Below are positions 6,956-13,243 of a DNA stretch of 16,353 nucleotides, in pieces. Every line of letters starts with the position of its first letter. The first letter of the stretch is position 1. A program made the translations under genes and the position numbers. Origin of the DNA: Alistipes sp. UBA928 (GTDB taxonomy: Bacteria > Bacteroidota > Bacteroidia > Bacteroidales > Rikenellaceae); the NCBI GenBank assembly GCA_002293665.1, contig DBDQ01000141.1:267-16619 (forward strand), read 5' to 3'. Under the pieces are notes generated by a model. The model was not told where the DNA came from, made no database searches, and worked only from the letters and a program-made list of their open reading frames with translations.

Positions 6956-9002
6956 TGTAGTCGTCTATTACCTCCTCGAGAACTTTTATCACCTCCTTAC
7001 GAATTTCGTCCATGCCGCGGCCGTCGGGTCTGGCGATGTTGATCACGACGTTGTCGCAGAATTTTGTCATTGTCACCCCACCGCGCCGCGCGCCGCCGGC
7101 TGCCGGATATTCGGTCTGCGCGTAGCCCTGCTCCGCGCCCGTGGTGTCCTGTGGCATCATTGCCGAGGCCACAGAGAGCGGCATGGCCACCGATGCCGCC
7201 ATCGCCACGGGCGCCAGACGGCGAGCGATGGCCGAATAGGCGGTAGAGCCCTTCAGGTTGGGTACGATCCGATTCAGATCGAGCGTACCGGACAATCCGC
7301 CACCGCTACCGCCCGATCCGCGCCTGCCTTTTCCCGACAAATCGATATCGAGACCACCACCGGCGAGTTGCGGTGTAACCGGCAACGTAACCGGGCTGTC
7401 GATGATGTCATCCTTGATGTCATTGCCGCCCTTCTTCCACGAGAGTTCCCACTTCAGCGAGCCCGCAGTTTCGACGGCCAAATCCCTGATCTTCTTCGCT
7501 CCCTCGACGATCTCGTTCTGTCGGCGTTCGATGTCCCCCGAGATCTTGGCGATTACCGACTGGTTCTCGGCTGAGTCGCCCATGCCGACGGCCTCTTTGA
7601 ACTTATACCAACCCAGGCGGATGTAATCGAGTCCGAGCATGATCCCGTCTACTACCGTGTTGAAATAGTATTTGACAGTCTCGCAATAGAGTTGGAACGA
7701 CAACTTCATGAAATTAACAATGCTGTCCCACTGGGCGCCCCAGCCTTGAACCTTGGTGACGCACACCGCGATTATGGCAACCAAAGCAGCGACGCCGGCG
7801 ACGATCCAAACGATGGGGCAACCATATAGTGAAGTGTTGAGCAACCACTGTACGCCTGTCCATATTTTGGTTACCTTCCCCATAAGACTGAACAATGGCA
7901 CGAGTTGCGAGACTGTAACCAACTGTTCGGCAACGACCGTCGCATAACCTCCGAGGCTGCCCGTGAGGTCAAAAAAACCTATCTTCACATCATCGACCTT
8001 CGCCCGACAGCGGGCCATCATGTTGGCCACGGTATCGGTGCGGGTCGTCGCCTGTGCTATTGCGGTACTGGTGCCAGTGACCTTTGTTGTCATGTCGGCT
8101 ACCGCTTCAGCGTTCTGAACGAGGTATTGCGCTGCGCCCATAGACATACGGCCGAAGGTCTGAGACATGAATGCAGCGTCGTTGAGTTTAGGCTTCAGCG
8201 CGTCGAGAGCCTCGGCGAGGGTGTTTTTGGAAAAGTCGACCCCGAGGGTCGTCTGCATTGCAAGAATAATGTTACGCAGATCGGTACCGGCCTCGGCGCC
8301 TTTGACATTGTTTTTAGAAAGGATCTCGAGGGCGCCGGCCGTGTCTTCGACTGACAATCCGGCAATCGACGCCTGGGCCCCGACTACTTTGAACGACTGG
8401 GCCAGGTCGTTGATCTCCGCGGCGCCGTATTTGGAGCCGGCAGCCAGTACATTGATTACACGTGCAGCCTCGCCAGCCTCAAGACCGTACTGGTTGATCG
8501 TACCAGCCAAGGCATTCGCCGCCTCGTCCATTGTGATACCCGCCGCTTGGGCCAGAGTGATCGAGTTGCGCTGCAACTCTTTGAGGCCATCCAGACCGAT
8601 GTCATCCACCTCGATCTGCGATGCCAGAATGGAAAAAGCCCGGGCAGCCTGATCTGCGCCCAGTCCGCTTTCAACCCCGGTCTGCCGTGCGATCTTCCCG
8701 AGATCGACCAGATCCTGTCCTACGGTACCGGTAATCGATGACAGGTCAGCCATCGACTGCTCGAAGCCTGCACCGGGGCCGGAAAGAGCCGCCAGACCTT
8801 CTGCCACCTGCTTGGTTTGGTCGATGATGGAACTGAGGTTGATACTGGCAACCTTGTTTTTCAGATTGTTGAATGTTTGATTGACTGAATTGTCAACCCG
8901 ATTAATGTTGGCCACAATCTGAGTGAGGTCTCCCTGCAACTCTCCGACGACGGTAAAGATATTACCGGCGACATTAATTTGGAAAGTTACATTTTCATTC
9001 AT
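6948..9002 (-). CDS. Tail tape measure protein (TP901-type core)
   Basis: This 684-residue protein fixes tail length and probably aids DNA passage through the inner membrane. Residues about 80-345 form the TP901-type tape measure core: FEQSMADLSSITGTVGQDL, ARQTGVESGLGADQAARAF, INVLAAGSKYGAAEINDLA and LRNIILAMQTTLGVD. A membrane segment follows at about 395-415 (IVWIVAGVAALVAIIAVCV). The C-terminal third is Gly/Ser-rich and ends with a helical RPDGRGMDEIRKEVIKVLEE. It is short for a tape measure, which implies a short contractile tail, but remains in the usual family order after the tail chaperone. The start at 9002 has an AT-rich leader and is 23 bases from a divergent plus-strand start. Confidence 0.93.
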   Translation of the reverse strand: MNENVTFQINVAGNIFTVVGELQGDLTQIVANINRVDNSVNQTFNNLKNKVASINLSSIIDQTKQVAEGLAALSGPGAGFEQSMADLSSITGTVGQDLVDLGKIARQTGVESGLGADQAARAFSILASQIEVDDIGLDGLKELQRNSITLAQAAGITMDEAANALAGTINQYGLEAGEAARVINVLAAGSKYGAAEINDLAQSFKVVGAQASIAGLSVEDTAGALEILSKNNVKGAEAGTDLRNIILAMQTTLGVDFSKNTLAEALDALKPKLNDAAFMSQTFGRMSMGAAQYLVQNAEAVADMTTKVTGTSTAIAQATTRTDTVANMMARCRAKVDDVKIGFFDLTGSLGGYATVVAEQLVTVSQLVPLFSLMGKVTKIWTGVQWLLNTSLYGCPIVWIVAGVAALVAIIAVCVTKVQGWGAQWDSIVNFMKLSFQLYCETVKYYFNTVVDGIMLGLDYIRLGWYKFKEAVGMGDSAENQSVIAKISGDIERRQNEIVEGAKKIRDLAVETAGSLKWELSWKKGGNDIKDDIIDSPVTLPVTPQLAGGGLDIDLSGKGRRGSGGSGGGLSGTLDLNRIVPNLKGSTAYSAIARRLAPVAMAASVAMPLSVASAMMPQDTTGAEQGYAQTEYPAAGGARRGGVTMTKFCDNVVINIARPDGRGMDEIRKEVIKVLEEVIDDYNA

Positions 9003-9025
9003 ATCTTTGCGAAAACTTCGGTGTT

Positions 9026-9232
9026 ATGATTGTACTTAGTTGGGTGCTGAACGGGTTTCTTATACTGGCCATGATAACCGGTGTGGTTGCTCTTTTGAAC
9101 GCTGTGGCAAAGGCTTTGTGCGGTGTCTACGACTGGAGTGATCTTCGTCGGCGCAAAGAGGAACCGGCAGCCGGCCGATTCTCGTTCACGATCCACAGTA
9201 CATTTCATTCTCAGGGGGAGACGAAGCGTTAA
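9026..9232 (+). CDS. Small membrane protein on the opposite strand of the tail operon
   Basis: This is a 68-residue plus-strand reading frame. It starts with one strong membrane helix (residues about 2-29: VLSWVLNGFLILAMITGVV followed by ALLNAVAKAL). A cytoplasm-like tail with WSDLRRRKEE and a Ser/Thr/His-rich end follows. It fills exactly the gap between the tape measure start (9002, minus) and the stop of the frameshifted tail chaperone (9229, minus). Its TAA at 9230-9232 overlaps the opposite TAA in a GTTAAC palindrome. The minus strand shows no convincing protein here. Function is unknown; a lysis, superinfection or host-takeover peptide are possibilities, not claims. It could be chance, since it is antisense to the late transcript. 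Confidence 0.5.
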   Translation: MIVLSWVLNGFLILAMITGVVALLNAVAKALCGVYDWSDLRRRKEEPAAGRFSFTIHSTFHSQGETKR

Positions 9233-9776
9233 CCGCTGAAGGGTTTCCACATTTTCCGTATGTAGATATTTTGCAGGCGTTCGGCCACCCTTACCTGGAT
9301 GGCCCACTCCTCGTCTGTCAGCGTGTCGGGATCAAGGTGGAGAACCGAACGGATCAATCCCGTTGCCAGGTAGAACCAGTCCGGTTCCTCTACTATCTCC
9401 GTCCCCCTTAGAGCTTTTTTAGCTCGCCGGCTGCTACCTCGATCAGTTCGGCAATTTTCTGTTGAAGGCCGATGAAATATTTGTCCTCGCCACGCAACTC
9501 GTCGTTGCCGCCGAGCCAGCAGTTGTCGAGGATAACGTCGGCCATCTTGAAATTGCTGCCCTGCGCCCGGGTGCTGGCCAAGTCTACCGTCTGACGACTG
9601 GGGCGCTTCAGATAACAGGCGTACTTGCCATCCTCGGTCTCATAGGCGAACACATCGCTGTACTTGTGTTTCCACTCGGCGATCTGTTCCGACGTCGGGA
9701 TGAATTTTTTGCTCTGGTCGGCGGCGGGCACTGTGGTACCGGCAGTTTCGGTTGTTTGTACTGTTTTGGAATTCAT
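9229..9776 (-). CDS. Tail assembly chaperone, -1 frameshift product (G-GT-like fusion)
   Basis: Reading the 122-residue chaperone gene and shifting -1 at A AAA AAG (9420-9414) avoids the TAA at 9410-9408 and opens a frame of 61 more codons, to a TAA at 9231-9229. The fused protein has 182 residues. The added part is protein-like (GTEIVEEPDWFYLATGLIRS, then DPDTLTDEEWAIQVRVAERL, ending MWKPFSG) and has no ATG near its beginning, so independent translation is unlikely. In many tailed phages, Mu included, the gene before the tape measure makes a short and a frameshifted long chaperone in a fixed ratio. Both are needed to assemble the tail around the tape measure. Confidence 0.8.
9408..9776 (-). 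CDS. Tail assembly chaperone, unshifted product (Mu gp41 position)
   Basis: This 122-residue protein is encoded between the tail tube and tape measure. The N terminus is a Thr/Ala/Lys-rich disordered stretch (1-30). Then come TSEQIAEWKHKYSDVFAYE (28-46), DGKYACYLKRPSRQTVDLAS and DVILDNCWLGGNDELRG, ending DKYFIGLQQKIAELIEVAAG. The pattern W..KY..V......DGK.AYLK.P.R......A, then ILDNCWLGG, is typical of tail chaperones in Mu-like phages. It is expected to bind tape measure and tube subunits during assembly and not to be in the virion. The gene ends in CTA AAA AAG CTC TAA, which contains a -1 slip site. Confidence 0.85.
   Translation of the reverse strand: MNSKTVQTTETAGTTVPAADQSKKFIPTSEQIAEWKHKYSDVFAYETEDGKYACYLKRPSRQTVDLASTRAQGSNFKMADVILDNCWLGGNDELRGEDKYFIGLQQKIAELIEVAAGELKKL
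9414..9420 (-). promoter_or_regulatory. -1 programmed ribosomal frameshift site, A AAA AAG
   Basis: In the reading frame of the chaperone the codons are GAG CTA AAA AAG CTC TAA, so the heptamer A AAA AAG sits in phase as X XXY YYZ, the same heptamer as in E. coli dnaX. It lies one codon before the stop. A weak stem (GTAG, bulge AGG, AACC pairing with GGTT CTAC, 9393-9370) starts 20 bases downstream, farther than a normal stimulator; no better structure was seen. Confidence 0.8.
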
Positions 9777-9815
9777 GATTATTCGTTTAAATGGTGTTTA
9801 AATGTGATTTGTGAA

Positions 9816-9839
9816 GTGCCCGGCAGCCACTCCGGACAC
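9816..9839 (-). promoter_or_regulatory. Intergenic RNA hairpin between tail tube and chaperone genes
   Basis: On the minus transcript GTGTCCGG (9839-9832) pairs with CCGGGCAC (9823-9816) over 8 bp with one U-G wobble and an 8-base loop. It sits in the 79-base gap after the tube stop. No U-run follows, so it is not a classical terminator. It may protect the tube/sheath mRNA 3' side or reduce read-through into lower-expressed tail genes. Some AT-rich repeated text (ATTTAAAC twice) lies between it and the chaperone start and probably helps translation start. Confidence 0.4.
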
Positions 9840-9855
9840 TCCTGCGATACGCGAA

Positions 9856-10293
9856 TTAATAGGGGTTAGTCGTGTCGTAGTCGATGTTGAGCGCCAGGAA
9901 TGGCATCGTGTGGGTCGAGGACATATCGCCCTCTTTCATGCCCTTCGGCATCTCGGAGAACGAGGCCCCCTCGATGACGTCGGTCGTGATCACGTTGCTG
10001 TCTTTTGGCGCATACGACACCACAATATTGAGATCAATGTCGAGAAAATCTTTATAGCCCTTCGCCCGGGCCGCCCGGTTAAGCGACTCGACCTCCGACT
10101 GGGTGATCCCCCATGACCCCTCGTAAGTCCGTTTTCCGCGCTGAATGCTACGAGGTTCACTCCCTGCTCCGTGAAGATGCTCTTGGGCTCTTTTAGTCGT
10201 GTAGCTGATCTCCTTGAGGCCGGTGACAAATGCACCCAAAGCAAACACCCGAATATCGACGTAGGAGTACTCCCTGAGATTGATGTGTTTCAT
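9856..10293 (-). CDS. Tail tube protein
   Basis: This 145-residue protein follows directly (4 bases) after the sheath gene, as the tube gene does in contractile phages. It starts MKHINLREYSYVDIRVFALG, then SYTTKRAQEHLHGAGSEPRSI and GKRTYEGSWGITQSEVESLN, with a central KDFLDIDLNIVVSYAP. The end (TTDVIEGASFSEMPKGMKEG, then MPFLALNI) is a typical late beta-strand block. The pattern GAG.....IQ.G...Y.GS is that of Mu-like/XkdM-type tube subunits, which stack as hexamer rings inside the sheath. Length is normal for that family. Confidence 0.85.
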   Translation of the reverse strand: MKHINLREYSYVDIRVFALGAFVTGLKEISYTTKRAQEHLHGAGSEPRSIQRGKRTYEGSWGITQSEVESLNRAARAKGYKDFLDIDLNIVVSYAPKDSNVITTDVIEGASFSEMPKGMKEGDMSSTHTMPFLALNIDYDTTNPY

Positions 10294-10297
10294 ATCC

Positions 10298-11482
10298 TTA
10301 CTGGTTTAAAGCAGGGTTTTCGAACCCGAGGTTAACAACTATGTCGCGCAGGTAGCCCACCGGCCGGATTCGACAGGTGATGTTCATCAGAGAGGACGAG
10401 ATGATGTTCTGTTTCGGGTTGATGTAGGCCCTAAAGTCGCTTATCTCTCCAGTCATGGTGATCGTAACGGCGTTGGTGATCAGCCGCTCATAGTAGGTGC
10501 AGACCTCCTGCGGCAAATATCCCTCATCGTCGACCACGACGCTGTCAAGGATCTCGTCGATGTATGCGTTGTATGCCAGAATGATTGCCTTGTCGATCAC
10601 ACGCCCGTATGTCAGGTTACTGTAATCGTCTGTGAGGGGCGCCGCCGTGGTGTCGTCGTTGTAGTAGTACCCATTGCGACGCTTGAACTGGCGGTAGAAG
10701 ATGTAACCGGCATCGTGCAGCGCATCGAGGAGTGCGGCGTGTTCCTCCGGTTTCTTGCCGTCGGTCAGTTGACCGAAGGCGGCGGCCTGGCCGTTCTTCA
10801 CGCGGCCAAGGTTGTGGTGTACCGGGATCGCGGACAACATCCCCATAGCCTCGCCAATGGACGCCGAGGCCGTCTCGCCGATCATCTCGTCGGAGGCCAA
10901 CACATAGCCCACTCGGTTCCATGTCGATTCGCGCGGCTTGAACAGCTTCTCGGTCGTACCATCCCAGAGGAGACCCGGCATGAGCACCCTGAACGGATCG
11001 ATCTTCTTTTCGTAGCTCAGCGCCACAGCCTGCATGGCCTCGCCCGCAGTGATAGCGTCCTTGTCGATGCCGGTGTTCGCGGTGTCGGCCTCGTAGCCCT
11101 CGGCCGGAATACGGTTGATTCCCACCAGGCGGATGCGGCCGTTGGCGAAGTCGATCAGCTTGTGGATCGGTGATTCGGCATCCACCGCGGACATCTGCGT
11201 CAGCGTCGTAGCCTCGGCCACGACGAGCAGGTAGAGTTCTGCGCCGTCGCCGGCCTTCGCGTAGAATTTGGTCACGTCCTTGTAGACGAGCGGGTTGTTC
11301 TCTTTGGTGATCCCGAGTTTTGTGAGGTCGCGCGTCGAGGATATCTGGTACACCTTGTTAAGTTCCAACTTTCCGGCGACAGCGGCGCCGGTGAGGATCA
11401 GTCCGGCGATCCCGTCGTCGGTCTGGGCCACCCGGCCCAGACGCCCGTTCGCGAGGTTGATCGTAATTTTCGGCAGTCCCAT
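10298..11482 (-). CDS. Contractile tail sheath protein (DUF2586 type)
   Basis: This 394-residue protein is recognised as the DUF2586-type sheath of Mu-like phages from Bacteroidota. N-terminal features: MGLPKITINLANGRLGRVAQ and GIAGLILTGAAV, then SSTRDLTKLGIT. The middle carries FRVLMPGLLWDG and a conserved cluster SIGEAMGMLSAIPVHHNLGR. The C-terminal third includes NGYYYNDDTTAAPLTDDYSN, LTYGRVIDKAIILAYNAYID and an end with RIRPVGYLRDIVVNLGFENP. The sheath polymerises around the tube and contracts on infection, so the tail is myovirus-like. The gene is 1 base from its upstream neighbour and 4 from the tube gene. Confidence 0.93.
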   Translation of the reverse strand: MGLPKITINLANGRLGRVAQTDDGIAGLILTGAAVAGKLELNKVYQISSTRDLTKLGITKENNPLVYKDVTKFYAKAGDGAELYLLVVAEATTLTQMSAVDAESPIHKLIDFANGRIRLVGINRIPAEGYEADTANTGIDKDAITAGEAMQAVALSYEKKIDPFRVLMPGLLWDGTTEKLFKPRESTWNRVGYVLASDEMIGETASASIGEAMGMLSAIPVHHNLGRVKNGQAAAFGQLTDGKKPEEHAALLDALHDAGYIFYRQFKRRNGYYYNDDTTAAPLTDDYSNLTYGRVIDKAIILAYNAYIDEILDSVVVDDEGYLPQEVCTYYERLITNAVTITMTGEISDFRAYINPKQNIISSSLMNITCRIRPVGYLRDIVVNLGFENPALNQ

Positions 11483-11483
11483 G

Positions 11484-11933
11484 TCAGTTGATCGTTATGG
11501 AGGTTACGGCGCCACCCTTGAGGCCGCGCTGATGGAGATCCGCCAGACCCTTGCTACCCTCCAGGAACACCTGCTTGTCGGAGGTGATATGGAAGATTTT
11601 GTTCTTCGGGTACAATTTGGCGTACTCCTTGGCCAGTGCGGCGAAGGGATCGGCCTTTGATTTCGAGGCGGCTGCCGGTTTGTCGGCTGCTGCACTTTCG
11701 CTTCCCTCGGTTTTCAGATACGCTCCTGCAAGCGCGGCGTCCATAACTTTTGCGGCTGCTTCAGTGGCCGCCGTCTCTGCGGCATCACTCGCCGCGCGCG
11801 AGGGGTTCGGATGATCTTCCGTGCCGGAGGCGTCTCGGCCATCCTGAGCCGCTGCGTCTGCCGTCTTCGTTTCACCCGCTGCGGCGGAGGCTATGGCGTT
11901 ATCCTGATTGGTTTTTGTGTTTCGCTTTGACAT
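11484..11933 (-). CDS. Ala-rich protein with conserved C-terminal motif, unknown head/neck role
   Basis: This 149-residue protein lies directly before the sheath gene. Residues 1-105 are low complexity, rich in Ala, Ser, Thr, Asp and Lys, and probably disordered. Residues 108-149 form a compact block (YPKNKIFHITSDKQVFLEG, then LADLHQRGL...VTSITI). A block with FH.TSD...F.....A..H...L occurs in many phages beside capsid, neck or sheath genes, without an assigned role. Its place suggests a virion or assembly function comparable to Mu gp35, which is inference. No signal peptide or membrane helix is present. Confidence 0.7.
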   Translation of the reverse strand: MSKRNTKTNQDNAIASAAAGETKTADAAAQDGRDASGTEDHPNPSRAASDAAETAATEAAAKVMDAALAGAYLKTEGSESAAADKPAAASKSKADPFAALAKEYAKLYPKNKIFHITSDKQVFLEGSKGLADLHQRGLKGGAVTSITIN

Positions 11934-11953
11934 ATCGTATGGTTTTAAATAGT

Positions 11954-12574
11954 TTATAAATACCGTTTAAGCAGCTTTCGGCCCAGCCAAACAAGGCCGA
12001 CGAGAATGGCAAGTGCTCCAATTATGCACAGCACTCTCTGAGTAGTAGTCAGCCCCCGTTTCTCTGCGGCCTCAACACTGGCCGCGACGTTGGCCTGTGT
12101 CCGGAAATCTCCGCGCATATCTGTTCGCTCGACCCGCTGCTCTATGGCCTGTCCGGTGCCTTCCTGTCTCCGATCTACATCCTGAGTGGCGGTCTGTTCC
12201 TGCCGTCCGGCATCCACGCGGCGCCGGGTTTGTGTGGTTTCGCGCATAAGCGGAGGCGTACCGGTGGCGGGATCGACAGGCAGAGTCGTGTCATACTCCC
12301 GCGTGGTCGTCGTGATCTCCTCGTCGCTCGACAGTTCGGTTTTAGTCGAACTTGCCTGCCTGATAATCAGGGAGTCGATAGTCGTTATCGTCGCCGCTCC
12401 TGAACCCACGCTCTCTTGCTCGAGCGTGATCCGCCCGTCGACCTGCCGGGTCGCTGTCGAATTTGTCGTCACCGCTCTCCTCGTTGGCGAGCAACTCGCG
12501 AGAAACAGGACAGTCAGAACCATGAGGGCAAGCGGGTATCTGCTCGATGGCCTTGCGAAACTTATTGAGGTCAT
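11954..12574 (-). CDS. Lipoprotein with C-terminal membrane anchor, probable spanin (unimolecular type)
   Basis: This 206-residue protein has a lipoprotein signal peptide at 1-28 (hydrophobic LALMVLTVLFLASC, lipobox L25-A26-S27-C28). A long, Thr/Gln/Arg-rich periplasmic segment without further Cys until 183 follows, then a C-terminal membrane helix at 181-197 (VLCIIGALAILVGLVWLG) closed by RKLLKRYL. An outer-membrane lipid anchor plus an inner-membrane helix in one chain is the architecture of U-spanins such as phage T1 gp11, which fuse the two membranes at lysis. It lies downstream of the amidase, and its first 233 bases overlap the preceding membrane-protein gene in another frame, as Rz/Rz1-type genes often do. 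An o-spanin partner of that gene is the alternative. Confidence 0.72.
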   Translation of the reverse strand: MTSISFARPSSRYPLALMVLTVLFLASCSPTRRAVTTNSTATRQVDGRITLEQESVGSGAATITTIDSLIIRQASSTKTELSSDEEITTTTREYDTTLPVDPATGTPPLMRETTQTRRRVDAGRQEQTATQDVDRRQEGTGQAIEQRVERTDMRGDFRTQANVAASVEAAEKRGLTTTQRVLCIIGALAILVGLVWLGRKLLKRYL

Positions 12575-12770
12575 TGCGTAAGTATTTTATTTCCGTGCGC
12601 AGCGGCTTGACCACGCTGTCAACCAAAATCTCGTTGCCCAGTCTGGCGTTTTTCAACTCCGTGCTGCGCGTCTCGGATGTGTATTTCCGGCGAGTGAGCA
12701 ACGCTGAGACTGTCGAGCCGATTATGGTGGTCGCAATACCGCCGATTATGGTGATCAATTCCGTGTTCAT
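12342..12770 (-). CDS. One-pass membrane protein of lysis cassette (holin or i-spanin)
   Basis: This 142-residue protein starts at the ATGA overlap with the amidase stop. A membrane helix lies at about 5-25 (LITIIGGIATTIIGSTVSALL). Residues 30-78 form a predicted coiled coil (STELKNARLGNEILVDSVV, then LRTEIKYLRNDLNKFRKAI). A CPHGSDCPVSRELL motif with two Cys follows at 81-94, and the tail is acidic/Arg-rich. N-terminal anchor plus coiled coil fits an i-spanin; the same topology is used by some class III-like holins. From residue 66 onward the DNA also encodes the lipoprotein in another frame, so the odd tail may be shaped by that frame. An upstream-extended start in the same frame was rejected because it would run through the amidase gene. 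Confidence 0.7.
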   Translation of the reverse strand: MNTELITIIGGIATTIIGSTVSALLTRRKYTSETRSTELKNARLGNEILVDSVVKPLRTEIKYLRNDLNKFRKAIEQIPACPHGSDCPVSRELLANEESGDDKFDSDPAGRRADHARARERGFRSGDDNDYRLPDYQAGKFD

Positions 12771-13231
12771 TGCTCTATCCCGATTGATTCCAGCCAGGCG
12801 GGTACATCGAACGACGGGCACGCTTTGGCGGCGAGTTGGTTGTGGCCGACTATCTTCACGCGCGGGAACCGGCGATGAAAATCTTTGACGTACCGTTCCG
12901 TCTCCCGCCGCTGCGCCGGGGTGCGGGTGTCCCTGGGGGTTCGGCCGTCGGCAGCGACACCGCCGACGTACACAACGTGCCGGGATGTGGAGTTGTAACC
13001 GCTTGCCCCGTTGGTAATCTCCCAGGGATCGACCCGTGCGTCCTCGTTGTTGTCTACGAGCCGCTCGCGCCGCCCGTCCAAATGGATCAGGTCTGTATAT
13101 CCGACCTGCTTCCACCCGCGGCCCCTGGGCGGGGGCGCTGTATGCCACGCCCGAATTTCGTCGGCTGTTACCTCGCGTCCCGCGGGCGTGGCAGTACAGT
13201 GCAGAACCAGATATTGCAGTTCCTTTCCCAT
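12767..13231 (-). CDS. Endolysin, N-acetylmuramoyl-L-alanine amidase (T7 lysozyme-like)
   Basis: This 154-residue protein has the Amidase_2 fold and length of T7 lysozyme. It cuts the bond between MurNAc and L-Ala in peptidoglycan. The visible zinc ligands are H11 (YLVLHCTAT), H130 (KIVGHNQL) and C138 (KACPSFDVPAW); K136 is in the position of the catalytic Lys. The GYTDLIHLDGRRERLV segment (about 44-59) is also typical. There is no signal peptide, so export needs a holin. The gene lies 12 bases after the capsid gene and overlaps the next membrane-protein gene by 4 bases. A lysis gene at this place, inside the structural operon, is notable. Confidence 0.93.
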   Translation of the reverse strand: MGKELQYLVLHCTATPAGREVTADEIRAWHTAPPPRGRGWKQVGYTDLIHLDGRRERLVDNNEDARVDPWEITNGASGYNSTSRHVVYVGGVAADGRTPRDTRTPAQRRETERYVKDFHRRFPRVKIVGHNQLAAKACPSFDVPAWLESIGIEQ

Positions 13232-13243
13232 TCAGAGGTAGGG

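Noticed and set aside
8999..9307. 102-codon minus-strand frame in the gap before the tape measure
   Set aside because: Its sequence does not look protein-like and it conflicts with the -1 frame that extends the chaperone; the plus-strand membrane frame explains this stretch better.
12342..13148. 268-codon minus-strand frame extending the membrane protein upstream
   Set aside because: The first 126 codons are an out-of-frame copy of the amidase gene; the ATGA overlap start at 12770 gives a proper N-terminal membrane helix.
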